The translations under genes were made by a program, and so were the position numbers. The notes under the pieces were generated by a model. That model ran no database searches and was not told the origin of the DNA. It saw only the letters and a program-made list of their open reading frames with translations. Positions 48,481-56,744 of a DNA stretch of 64,000 bases are shown piece after piece; within the stretch, counting starts at the first letter, position 1, and every line of letters starts with the position of its first letter. The stretch lies in contig NZ_CP016756.1 in the NCBI RefSeq assembly GCF_001700965.1, forward strand, positions 3,400,501 to 3,464,500, written 5' to 3'. This DNA is from Stenotrophomonas nitritireducens (GTDB lineage Bacteria > Pseudomonadota > Gammaproteobacteria > Xanthomonadales > Xanthomonadaceae).

Positions 48481-51114
48481 ATGCCACACCAGTCCCCGTC
48501 GCCGGTCGGGTTCGACGCCTTCGTGCACGTGCGAGGCGCGCGTGAGCACAACCTCAAGGATGTCGATGTCGACCTCCCGAGGGATGCAATCGTCGTGTTC
48601 TCCGGCATCTCGGGATCGGGCAAATCTTCGCTGGCGTTTGGCACGCTCTATGCCGAGGCGCAGCGGCGCTACCTGGAATCGCTGTCGCCCTATGCGCGGC
48701 GCCTGATCGACCAGGTTGGCGTCCCCGACATTGACGCCATCGACGGTATGCCGCCGGCAGTCGCGCTGCAGCAGCAGCGCGGTACGCCGAACGTCCGCTC
48801 CACTGTGGGCAGCATCACCACGCTGTCGAGCCTGCTACGCATTCTGTATTCGCGCGCCGGCGCCTATCCGCCCCGGCAACCCATGCTGTATGCGGAAGAT
48901 TTCTCGCCCAACACGCCGCAGGGTGCTTGCCCTACCTGCCACGGGCTGGGCTACGTTTACACAGTCAAGGACGAGGCCATGGTTCCCGACCCGTCGCTGT
49001 CGATCCGCGACCGGGCGATCGCAGCGTGGCCACCGGCGTGGCATGGGCAAAACCTGCGCGACATCCTGGTGACGTTGGGGTATGACATCGACAAACCCTG
49101 GCGCGAGCTCCCGAAGAAGGACCGCGACTGGATCCTGCACACCGACGAGCAGCCAGTGGTTCCGGTGTACGCGGGTTTCACACCTGCTGAAACGCGCGCG
49201 GCGCTGCGCCGCAAAACCGAGCCCAGCTACATGGGCACCTTTACCGGCGCGCGCCGCTACGTGCTAGACACCTTCGCCAACACGCAGAGCGCGCTGATGA
49301 AGAAGCGTGTCGCGCGCTTCATGTCCGGTACCACGTGCGCGACGTGCGACGGTCGCCGCCTCAAGCGCGAAGCGCTGTCGGTCACATTCGCCGGGTTGGA
49401 TATCGGCACCTTGTCGCGTTTGCCGCTCGCTGATATCGCCGAACTCCTGGCGCCCGCGGCGAAGCACCGGTTCGACACACCAGTTGCCACCGCCACGCGC
49501 AGCCGCGCCGCTGGACGCAAGGACATCGCCCGTCGCGTGGCCGCCGGCGGATCGCCGCATACCGGCGGCACGGACGTGCGGCGCACCGCGAACCTGTCCG
49601 AGGAGAAGCGGATCGCAGCACAACGCATCACTCGCGACCTGATCGAGCGGATTGAGGCGTTGCAGGGGCTGGGTCTCGGTTACCTCGCGCTGGACCGTTC
49701 TACGCCCACGCTCTCCTCGGGCGAGCTACAGCGGCTGCGCCTGGCGACGCAGGCGCGCTCCAATTTGTTCGGCGTGGTCTACGTGCTGGACGAGCCGTCG
49801 GCAGGGCTGCATCCCGCCGATGCGGAAGCCCTGCACGCGGTGCTGGGCCAGCTCAAGGCGGCCGGCAACACCCTGTTCGTCGTCGAGCACGACCTGGATA
49901 CGCTGCGCCGCGCCGACTGGCTTGTCGATGTCGGGCCGGATGCAGGCCAGCATGGTGGCCGCGTGCTCTACAGCGGGCCGCCGTTGGGGTTGCGCGACAT
50001 CGAGGCGTCGCACACGCGGCGCTATCTGTTCGACTCCGTGCCCACGCGTCGGCGCACGCCTCGGCGCCCGTCAGGCTGGCTCGAGCTCCTCGGCATCCAA
50101 CGCAACAACCTGCATGGTCTCGATGTGCGGATCCCACTGGGGGTCTTCACTGCGGTCACTGGCGTGTCCGGTTCGGGCAAGTCTAGCCTGGTCAGCCAGG
50201 CGCTGGTGGAACTCGTGAGCGAGCACCTCGGCCACGAGCCGGCGGTGGAGGAAAGCAGCGACGACATGCCGCTGCCCGACGCAATAACGCGTACTGCGGG
50301 CCGGCTGGGTGCGGGCGTGGGTGCCATCCGCCGCCTGGTCAACGTCGACCAGAAGCCCATCGGCCGCACGCCGCGGTCCAACCTGGCGACCTACACCGGC
50401 CTGTTCGACCATGTGCGCAAGCTGTTCGCAGCCACGCGCGCTGCGAAGGCGCGCCGCTATGGCGTGGGTCGCTTCTCCTTCAACGTGGCGCAGGGACGTT
50501 GCCCCACTTGCGAGGGCGAAGGCTTCGTCAGCATCGAACTGCTCTTCATGCCGAGCGTCTACGCGCCATGCCCTACCTGCCACGGCAAGCGTTACAACGA
50601 AAAGACCCTCGAAATCGAGTGGAACGGGCGCAACATCGCCCAAGTGCTGGGGATGACGGTGGACGAGGCGCTGTCGTTCTTTGCCGACGAAGTGCCCGTG
50701 CACCGTGCACTGGCATTGCTCCACGGCATTGGCTTGGGTTACCTGCGGCTCGGGCAGCCTGCGACGGAACTGTCCGGCGGCGAGGCCCAGCGCATCAAGC
50801 TGGCCACCGAGCTGCAGCGCAGTCAGCATGGCGACTCGCTATACGTGCTCGACGAGCCGACCACTGGACTGCACCCTTTCGACGTGGACAAGCTGATGGT
50901 GCAATTGCACGAACTGGTTGACGCAGGCAACACCGTGGTCGTCGTCGAACATGACATGCGGGTCGTCGCCGACAGCGACTGGATGATCGACGTAGGCCCG
51001 GGCGCCGGGGAGAAGGGGGGTCGTATCGTCGCCGAGGGCGTGCCGCAGGACGTAGCGAGCCGGGGCGTCGGAGCCACAGCGCCTTACCTGCAGCGCGCGC
51101 TGTACTCACGCTGA
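48481..51114 (+). CDS. UvrA paralogue (UvrA2-like ABC ATPase)
   Basis: An 877-residue UvrA-family protein, shorter than the housekeeping UvrA (about 940), as in UvrA2-type paralogues linked to drug or DNA-damage tolerance. It has two ABC modules: Walker A SGISGSGKSSLAF and GVSGSGKSSLVS, signatures LSSGELQRLRLA and LSGGEAQRIKLA, Walker B LDEPSAGLHP and LDEPTTGLHP. Zinc-binding cysteines CPTCHGLG, CATCDGRRLK and CPTCEGEGF/CPTCHGKRY are present. The first spacing after Walker A is short, fitting loss of the UvrB-binding domain, which is typical of the class. AGGAG lies ten bases before the ATG. No UvrB partner is adjacent. Confidence 0.9.
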   Translation: MPHQSPSPVGFDAFVHVRGAREHNLKDVDVDLPRDAIVVFSGISGSGKSSLAFGTLYAEAQRRYLESLSPYARRLIDQVGVPDIDAIDGMPPAVALQQQRGTPNVRSTVGSITTLSSLLRILYSRAGAYPPRQPMLYAEDFSPNTPQGACPTCHGLGYVYTVKDEAMVPDPSLSIRDRAIAAWPPAWHGQNLRDILVTLGYDIDKPWRELPKKDRDWILHTDEQPVVPVYAGFTPAETRAALRRKTEPSYMGTFTGARRYVLDTFANTQSALMKKRVARFMSGTTCATCDGRRLKREALSVTFAGLDIGTLSRLPLADIAELLAPAAKHRFDTPVATATRSRAAGRKDIARRVAAGGSPHTGGTDVRRTANLSEEKRIAAQRITRDLIERIEALQGLGLGYLALDRSTPTLSSGELQRLRLATQARSNLFGVVYVLDEPSAGLHPADAEALHAVLGQLKAAGNTLFVVEHDLDTLRRADWLVDVGPDAGQHGGRVLYSGPPLGLRDIEASHTRRYLFDSVPTRRRTPRRPSGWLELLGIQRNNLHGLDVRIPLGVFTAVTGVSGSGKSSLVSQALVELVSEHLGHEPAVEESSDDMPLPDAITRTAGRLGAGVGAIRRLVNVDQKPIGRTPRSNLATYTGLFDHVRKLFAATRAAKARRYGVGRFSFNVAQGRCPTCEGEGFVSIELLFMPSVYAPCPTCHGKRYNEKTLEIEWNGRNIAQVLGMTVDEALSFFADEVPVHRALALLHGIGLGYLRLGQPATELSGGEAQRIKLATELQRSQHGDSLYVLDEPTTGLHPFDVDKLMVQLHELVDAGNTVVVVEHDMRVVADSDWMIDVGPGAGEKGGRIVAEGVPQDVASRGVGATAPYLQRALYSR

Positions 51115-51197
51115 CCGAGGCGCTGCTCGATTTCCCTCTGGCAAACGCGTTTTCCCAGCCTTACGTCCGCTCTTGGCCGAGGCTGTGTAAAAACCCT

Positions 51198-51449
51198 TTG
51201 CGGATGATCTTTCGGGGAGAGCGCATACGACTCACGCAGTTTGGTCAAAACAATCATCCGGAGTTCTCAAGCCGCGATCGCTCTCAGCATGCCTTGCATT
51301 CCGAGATCAGCCTGGCGGTTCTGGCTTACAACATGCTTTATCGCTCTGATACCAAGCGACCGTTGGCCGTGGTGTCCAAGCGCTATCAAGTAGTCCAGCC
51401 GCGGGAGACCGAACGGGCACGGTTGCAGATCGAGCAGCGCGAGTCCTGA
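51198..51449 (+). pseudogene. Chimeric remnant: transposase tail joined to DUF932 fragment
   Basis: Within the 345-base gap after uvrA2 one frame of 83 residues joins two foreign pieces. The first part ends HSEISLAVLAYNM, which resembles the C terminus of IS1182/IS5-type transposases. It runs straight into LYRSDTKRPLAVVSKRYQVV, which matches the DUF932 protein at 39.8 kb at 19 of 25 aligned residues. The join is near 51,329. This is recombination debris and not a functional gene. The rest of the gap holds nothing recognisable. Confidence 0.75.
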
Positions 51450-51459
51450 CGGTTCTGCA

Positions 51460-52290
51460 CTACAAATGGATCGGCCGCCTAAGCAACGCTGCGCTGGCGG
51501 GACACAAGCTCGCAGCCTGCCGCGTCGCCAGCACAGAAGTCGGTGCGCTTGTGCGTTCCACCGGCTTGAAGCCCCCGCGCTCGAAGAACGGCGCCGCCGT
51601 CGTGGTCAGTAGCCAGGCGTCACGTCCGCCTTGATCGAAGGCGCGTCGCAGTAGTAACGCCAGCATGGCGCCGCCAATGCCGCGCTGGCGCGCGTGCGGC
51701 AGCACCACCAGGGAGCGCACCAGCACATCCCGGCCCATATGCTCGAAGCCACCGTAGCCCACGCGCTCGTCTGTCACCGTGGCATAGGCGAAGAAGCTGC
51801 GCCCCGGTTCGGTCAGATCATCCGTGGGAAGTCCGGCCTCCTGCAAAGCCGTGGTGAGGCCCGTGTCGCTTTCCGCGATCGGCGTGTCCACCAGCAGCGG
51901 TGTGCCGTCTTCCTTGCGAATCTCGCCCGCCGGTCGCTGCGGCAGCAGCTCAATCACCGTGTCCGAGGGGCGGCACAGGCGCACGCCCAGGGACGAAACC
52001 ACGATGGGCCGATTGATGAGGATCGGGTGCGCCAGCATTTGGTCGATCAATTCGTCATCGCTCCAATGGGCGGCATCCAGCCCGAGTTCCTTGTACGGCG
52101 TGCCCCTGACGCGCAGCACGTCCCGCACGCACATGCCCATCTGTGCGATCAGCGCCTGCAAGGTTTCGCGGTCAGGTGGCGTCTTCAGGTACTCGATGAC
52201 CGTGGGCGCGATGCCGCTGGCGCGGATCAGCGCCAGCGTGTTGCGCGACGTGCCGCAGTCCGGGTTGTGGTAGATCGTGACAAGGCTCAT
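51460..52290 (-). CDS. arsC: Arsenate reductase ArsC fused to a GNAT acetyltransferase (ArsN2-like)
   Basis: A 276-residue two-domain protein. Residues 1-115 are glutaredoxin-coupled ArsC: NPDCGTSRNTLALI with catalytic Cys12, MGMCVRDVLRVRGTPYKELG and NRPIVVSSLGVRLCRP. Residues about 140-276 are a GNAT domain with the acetyl-CoA loop VLPHARQRGIGGAMLALLLR and the closing FFERGGFKPVERTSAP. ArsN-type acetyltransferases acetylate amino-arsenicals such as phosphinothricin-like arsinothricin. The fusion therefore joins arsenate reduction to detoxification of an organoarsenical or another amine. It is last in the ars operon and overlaps the ACR3 stop by four bases. Confidence 0.9.
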   Translation of the reverse strand: MSLVTIYHNPDCGTSRNTLALIRASGIAPTVIEYLKTPPDRETLQALIAQMGMCVRDVLRVRGTPYKELGLDAAHWSDDELIDQMLAHPILINRPIVVSSLGVRLCRPSDTVIELLPQRPAGEIRKEDGTPLLVDTPIAESDTGLTTALQEAGLPTDDLTEPGRSFFAYATVTDERVGYGGFEHMGRDVLVRSLVVLPHARQRGIGGAMLALLLRRAFDQGGRDAWLLTTTAAPFFERGGFKPVERTSAPTSVLATRQAASLCPASAALLRRPIHL

Positions 52291-53381
52291 GCCGGATGCC
52301 TTCCTGCGTTGCGCGGAGCCTGTTCGTACCAGCCACGCGAGCGGTTGACCACGCGCACGACCAGCAGCATCACCGGTACCTCGATCAGCACGCCGACCAC
52401 GGTGGCCAGCGCGGCGCCGGAGTGGAAGCCGAACAGGCTGATGGCTGCCGCCACGGCCAGCTCGAAGAAGTTGCTCGCGCCGATCAGCGCCGAGGGGCCG
52501 GCGATGCTGTGCTTCTCGCCTACCTTGCGGTTGAGCCAGTAGGCCAAGCCGGAATTGAAGAACACCTGGATCAAGATCGGCACCGCCAGCATGGCGATCA
52601 CCAGCGGCTGGCGGATGATGGCCTGGCCCTGGAAGGCGAACAGCAGCACCAGCGTCAGCAGCAGCGCGGCGATCGACAGCGGGCCGATGCGCGCCAGCGC
52701 GCGGTCAAACGTCGCCTGGCCCTGGCGCAGCAGCCCGCGGCGCCACACCTGCGCGATGATGACCGGGATGACGATGTAGAGCACCACCGAGGTCAGCAGC
52801 GTGTCCCACGGTACGGTGATGGCCGACAACCCGAGCAGCAGGCCGACGAGGGGCGCGAAGGCGAACACCATGATGGTGTCGTTCAAGGCCACTTGCGACA
52901 GCGTGAACACCGGATCGCCGCCCGTCAGCCGGCTCCAGACGAACACCATCGCCGTGCAGGGCGCGGCGGCCAGCAGGATCAGGCCGGCCACGTAGCTGTC
53001 GAGTTGGTCGGCCGGCAGCCACTCGGCGAAGACCTGGCGAATGAAGATCCACGCCAGCAGCGCCATCGAGAACGGCTTGACCGCCCAATTGACGAACAGC
53101 GTGACGCCGATGCCGCGCCAATGCTGTCTGATCTGGCCGAGCGCACCGAAGTCCACCTTGAGCAGCATGGGGATCACCATGATCCAGATCAGCAGGCCCA
53201 CTGGCAGATTGACCTGGGCCACTTCCATGCGGCCGATGGCCTGGAACACGCCGGGCGCAAGCTGGCCCAAGGCGATGCCCGCGACGATGCACAGCAGCAC
53301 CCACACGGTCAGGTAACGCTCGAAGAAGCTCATGGCGGGCGCCGCCGGCGCGCGGCCGGCGGTATCGGCTCCTGCGGTCAT
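52287..53381 (-). CDS. acr3: Arsenite efflux permease ACR3
   Basis: ACR3 exports arsenite across the inner membrane. The 364-residue protein has ten hydrophobic segments and the conserved cysteine motif LLAAAPCTAMVFVWSRLTGG together with VALNDTIMVFAFAPLV, both hallmarks. The ATG at 53381 was chosen; an in-frame TTG eight codons upstream overlaps the preceding gene and lacks support. It lies 10 bases after the LMW arsC and overlaps the ArsC-GNAT gene, which fits one transcript. Confidence 0.94.
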   Translation of the reverse strand: MTAGADTAGRAPAAPAMSFFERYLTVWVLLCIVAGIALGQLAPGVFQAIGRMEVAQVNLPVGLLIWIMVIPMLLKVDFGALGQIRQHWRGIGVTLFVNWAVKPFSMALLAWIFIRQVFAEWLPADQLDSYVAGLILLAAAPCTAMVFVWSRLTGGDPVFTLSQVALNDTIMVFAFAPLVGLLLGLSAITVPWDTLLTSVVLYIVIPVIIAQVWRRGLLRQGQATFDRALARIGPLSIAALLLTLVLLFAFQGQAIIRQPLVIAMLAVPILIQVFFNSGLAYWLNRKVGEKHSIAGPSALIGASNFFELAVAAAISLFGFHSGAALATVVGVLIEVPVMLLVVRVVNRSRGWYEQAPRNAGRHPA

Positions 53382-53391
53382 CGCGCTGGCC

Positions 53392-53889
53392 TCACTGGCG
53401 GCCAATGTCGCGCAGCTCGCGCTGCAAGGACATGGTATCGAGACTTTTCAGGGGCAGCGACAGGAACAGCTCGATGCGCCGGCGCAGCGTGATCGCGGCG
53501 TCCGTGAACGCTTTGCGCTGCTGTTCCTCCGTGCCTTCGACGGCCGCTGGGTCGGGCACGCCCCAATGGGCCGATACCGGCTTGCCCGGCCACAGCGGGC
53601 ACGCCTCACCGGCGGCGTTGTCGCAGACGGTGAAGATGAAATCGAACACCGGCGCATCCGGCGCCACGAACTCGTCCCAGCTCTTGCTGCGGTAGCCGGT
53701 CGCCGGCAGATGCAGGCGCTCCAGCGTGGCGAGCGCCAGCGGATGGACTTCGCCCTTGGGATGGCTGCCCGCCGACCAGGCGTGAAACCGGCCCTTGCCC
53801 AGCTCGTTGAGGATGCCTTCGGCGAGGATCGAACGCGCCGAATTGCCCGTGCAGATGAACAGCGCGTTGTAGGTGACTTCAGTCGTCAT
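53392..53889 (-). CDS. arsC: Low-molecular-weight-phosphatase-type arsenate reductase
   Basis: A second, unrelated arsenate reductase of 165 residues. The phosphatase-like loop LFICTGNSARSILAEG holds the CX5R nucleophile (Cys14), followed by SAGSHPKGEVHPLA and, later, VFDFIFTVCDNAAGEACPLWPG, with the extra cysteines that relay the disulfide in thioredoxin-type ArsC. The operon thus carries two arsenate reductase types. It lies between the ArsI-like gene (12 bases upstream) and ACR3. Confidence 0.94.
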   Translation of the reverse strand: MTTEVTYNALFICTGNSARSILAEGILNELGKGRFHAWSAGSHPKGEVHPLALATLERLHLPATGYRSKSWDEFVAPDAPVFDFIFTVCDNAAGEACPLWPGKPVSAHWGVPDPAAVEGTEEQQRKAFTDAAITLRRRIELFLSLPLKSLDTMSLQRELRDIGRQ

Positions 53890-53901
53890 GCGTGCCTCGC
53901 G

Positions 53902-54363
53902 TCAGCAGCAAGATGCAGCGGGCTTCGCGGCGCGGCCATCGCTTGGCGCACAGCACGCCGCAGCGGCGCCGCTTGCGGGCTGGGATGCTTCGTTGAAGAC
54001 GGGGATGTTGCCCAGCGTGTGGAAATGCTCCCAGGCCACACCTTGCGGGTCGGTGATCCAGTGCTTCTCGCTGCGCGCGTAGCAGCAGGTCGTGGTGCCT
54101 TCGTCGAGCAGTGCCATGTCGGCGGCCTGCGCGCGGGCCTTCAGGCCAGCCAGTTCCTCGGCATCGTCGGTCTGGATGCCCAGGTGGTCGATACCCGGCT
54201 TGCTGCCGCGCGTCGAGATGGCGAAGTTGACCGGCGGGTCTTCGAGCATCCACTTCGCGTAGTCGCTCTCGGTGCGCGCGGGCTGCGCGGCGAACAGTTG
54301 GGAATAGAAGCCGATGCTGCGGTTCAGATCATCGACGTGCAGGTGGACGTGGAAGCGTTTCAT
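53902..54363 (-). CDS. arsI: ArsI/CadI-type VOC protein (probable C-As lyase)
   Basis: A 153-residue vicinal-oxygen-chelate protein. It starts MKRFHVHLHVDDLNRSIGFY and includes PGIDHLGIQTDD, the vicinal cysteines in EGTTTCCYARSEKHWITDP and WEHFHT. The CC pair with the flanking metal ligands is the arsenic-binding site of ArsI, a C-As bond lyase that removes organic groups from trivalent methyl- or aromatic arsenicals. The C-terminal tail is unusually rich in cysteine pairs (AACCAPSDG, AASCC) and may bind metal. Starts 12 bases after arsR. Confidence 0.9.
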   Translation of the reverse strand: MKRFHVHLHVDDLNRSIGFYSQLFAAQPARTESDYAKWMLEDPPVNFAISTRGSKPGIDHLGIQTDDAEELAGLKARAQAADMALLDEGTTTCCYARSEKHWITDPQGVAWEHFHTLGNIPVFNEASQPASGAAAACCAPSDGRAAKPAASCC

Positions 54364-54374
54364 GAGAAGTCCTT

Positions 54375-54704
54375 TCAGCAGGTGGTGCAGATGGCGGAAG
54401 ACGGGCTGACCTCGCACACGCCGCCCTGGCAGCAGTGCTCGGTCAGGTAGCCGATCAGGCCGTTCATGTGGCTGTACTCGGCGCGGTAGATCAGGTTGCG
54501 GCCCTGCTGCTCGATGGTGACGAGGCCGGCGTGCGCCAGCTCCTTCAGATGGAAGGACAGGGTGTTGCGGGCCACGTCGAGCTGGTCGGCCAGGATGCTG
54601 GGCGTCAAACCCTCGGGGCCAGCGACGACCAGGGCGCGGAACACGCGCAGGCGCTGGGCATGGGCCAAGGCACTCAGCGCGGAAACAGCTTGGGTCTCGT
54701 TCAT
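54375..54704 (-). CDS. arsR: ArsR-family arsenic-responsive repressor
   Basis: A 109-residue winged-helix repressor. The DNA-binding part has ALAHAQRLRVFRALVVAGPE, LADQLDVARNTLSFHLKELA and QQGRNLIYRAEYSHMN. The arsenic-binding cysteines are at the C terminus (HCCQGGVCE, ICTTC), unlike the ELCVCDL site of E. coli-type ArsR, so this belongs to a different As(III)-sensor type. The ATG at 54704 was chosen because an inverted repeat ends directly upstream of it; an upstream ATG (54722) lies within that repeat. Confidence 0.94.
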   Translation of the reverse strand: MNETQAVSALSALAHAQRLRVFRALVVAGPEGLTPSILADQLDVARNTLSFHLKELAHAGLVTIEQQGRNLIYRAEYSHMNGLIGYLTEHCCQGGVCEVSPSSAICTTC

Positions 54705-54732
54705 GATTCGATAATACAACATTTATTGAATC
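54705..54732 (-). promoter_or_regulatory. Probable ArsR operator
   Basis: A 28-base imperfect palindrome with outer arms GATTC and GAATC and inner ATA/TAT matches, AT-rich in the middle (AACATTTATT). It directly precedes the arsR ATG on the minus strand. Confidence 0.6.
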
Positions 54733-54988
54733 ATTGTGCAAGTCATCAGCAGGCAGAACTGCATGGCGTCCCGGCGTCCCGGCGTACCGCCGTCGGGCTC
54801 GCGGGCTGCGCCCCGCGCTTCGTGCCGAATCGCGGCCATCCGGCTTTGATCCCTGACGCCTCCGGCCCTTGAGGGCCTGCGCGCTCCGCTTGCCAAAAGC
54901 CGACTGTGTGCAGTGGGCGGGGTGTGGGCGGTCTTGCTGTTCCCTTCACCGTACCACGGCGTTCTCGCCGTCAAGGGCGGCGCGCGCC
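54733..54988. other. GC-rich junction between the ars operon and the relaxase remnant
   Basis: 256 bases with short GC-rich inverted bits (GTCCCGGCGTCCCGGCGT, CCTTGAGGGCC) and no supported gene. It looks like decayed backbone of a conjugative element. An oriT could have been here but cannot be identified. Confidence 0.4.
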
Positions 54989-56530
54989 ATGCGCGCTTGC
55001 GTCCTGGCGGCCGTCTGCGCCCTGCGCACCTACACGCGGCACCTCATGGGCCGCATGGAAGCCGACCTGGGCACAGGCCTCGATTGGGTGGCCGTCAACC
55101 ACTGGAACACCGACAACCCGCACACGCACATCGTCGTGCGCGGGCGCGACGACACCGGCAAAGACCTCATCATCGCGGGCGACTACATCGCCGATGGCTT
55201 CCGCCATCGGGCCGCCGAACTGGCGACCGAATGGCTGGGGCTGCACACCGAACTGGAGATCCAGCAGACCTTGCAGCGCGAGGTGGAACAAGAACGGTGG
55301 ATGAGCCTCGACCGCACCCTCCAACGCGAGGCCGACGAGGATGGCCGGGTACAGATCGAACGCTTCAACGAACCCCGGCTGCAACGCCAGCGCCTGCTGC
55401 TGATGGGTCGCCTGCAAGCCTTGCAGCGCCTGGGCCTGACCGACGAGGTGCAGCCCGGCACCTGGGCCGCCCATGCCGACGCGGAAAAGACGCTGCGTGC
55501 CCTGGGCGAGCGTGGCGACATCATCCGAACGATGCAGCGGGCCATGCGCGGCCAGCCGCGCGAGCTGGCGGTGTTCGAGCCGGGCGACGACGGCCGCACC
55601 ATCGTCGGCCGCGCGTCTGCCAAGGGGCTGGCCGACGAACTGCATGACCGCGGCTATCTGGTCAACGACGGCGTGGACGGCAAGGCCCACTACGTCGCGT
55701 TGAACGCCCGCGACAAGCTGGCGAACTATCCCACTGGCGCGGTGGTGGAGGTGCGCGGTTCCGCCGAGGTGCGGGCGGCCGACAAGAACATCGCCGCGCT
55801 GGCGAGCGATGGCCTGTACCGCACCGATCATCACCTGGTGATCGAGCAGGGCCGGGCCAAGCCCGGCCGCGACCCGCAGGAAGTCGTCGCGGCCCACGTC
55901 CGCCGGCTGGAAGCCCTGCGCCGTGCCGGCATCGTGGAGCGCGTGGCCGAAGGGCTATGGAAGGTGCCGGACGGCCTGCCCGAGCAGGGCCGCCGCTACG
56001 ACGCGCAGCGCCTGAGCGGTGTGGCCGTGGAGCTGAAATCGCACCTGCCCATCGAGCGGCAGGCCCGCGTCATCGGTGCCACCTGGCTGGACCAGCAGTT
56101 GATCGGCGGCGGCTCGGGCCTGGGCGACCTATGCTTTGGTGCTGAGGTCAAACAGGCGATGCAGCAGCGCGCCGACTTTCTGGCCGAACAGGGGCTGGCC
56201 GAGCGGCGCGGCCAGCGCGTGATCCTGGCGCGCAATCTATTGGGCACGCTACGCAACCGGGAGCTGGCGCAGGCTACGAAGGACATTGCGGCGAAAACCG
56301 GACTGGAGCATCGCCCGGTGGCCGATGGGCAGCGCGTGGCCGGCATCTACCGGCGCTCCGTCATGCTGGCCAGCGGGCGCTACGCGATGCTCGATGACGG
56401 CATGGGGTTCAGCCTGGTGCCGTGGAAACCGGTGATCGAGCAGCGAATGGGGCAGCAGCTTGCCGCGACGGTGCGCGGCGGCGCGGTGTCATGGGAGATT
56501 GGGCGGCGTCGGGGGTCAACCATTTCTTGA
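54989..56530 (+). pseudogene. Relaxase of a conjugative element, N-terminally truncated (DUF3363)
   Basis: The frame carries the C-terminal two-thirds of a VirD2/TraI-like relaxase of Tn4371 or IncP type: LRTYTRHLMGRMEADLGTGL, DWVAVNHWNTDNPHTHIVVR with the HxH metal motif, then the DUF3363 region (GERGDIIRTMQRAMRG, ATWLDQQLIGG, ERRGQRVILARNLL). The first 100 or so residues, with the catalytic tyrosine, are missing; upstream of about 55,025 the frame has no similarity. The ATG at 54989 is the nearest start. It probably cannot nick DNA. Confidence 0.82.
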
Positions 56531-56744
56531 GTCAAGGTAATGCCACAAGCCGGTGGGAAAAATTAGATCCTATTATTGATGGTTGATCAATCCAAAGCAT
56601 TACCAAAGGTTGGGATGCCAGAATTAAAATTTTCTGTAATTTCGGATACATGGTCACATTCAAAGGCACGCTATCGCGTTTCTGGATTGATGGTTTCAGA
56701 CCAGCACCGCATGCGCCTTCCGCAGAATGTGGGGAAAATCCACG
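56531..56744. promoter_or_regulatory. AT-richer leader of the ferric-reductase gene
   Basis: 214 bases, clearly lower in GC than either flank (AATTAGATCCTATTATTGAT). A promoter is expected here. No operator could be defined. Confidence 0.4.

Noticed and set aside
54375-54722. Longer arsR starting at 54722
   Set aside because: That start lies within the operator-like palindrome and adds six residues (LYYRI) without family similarity.
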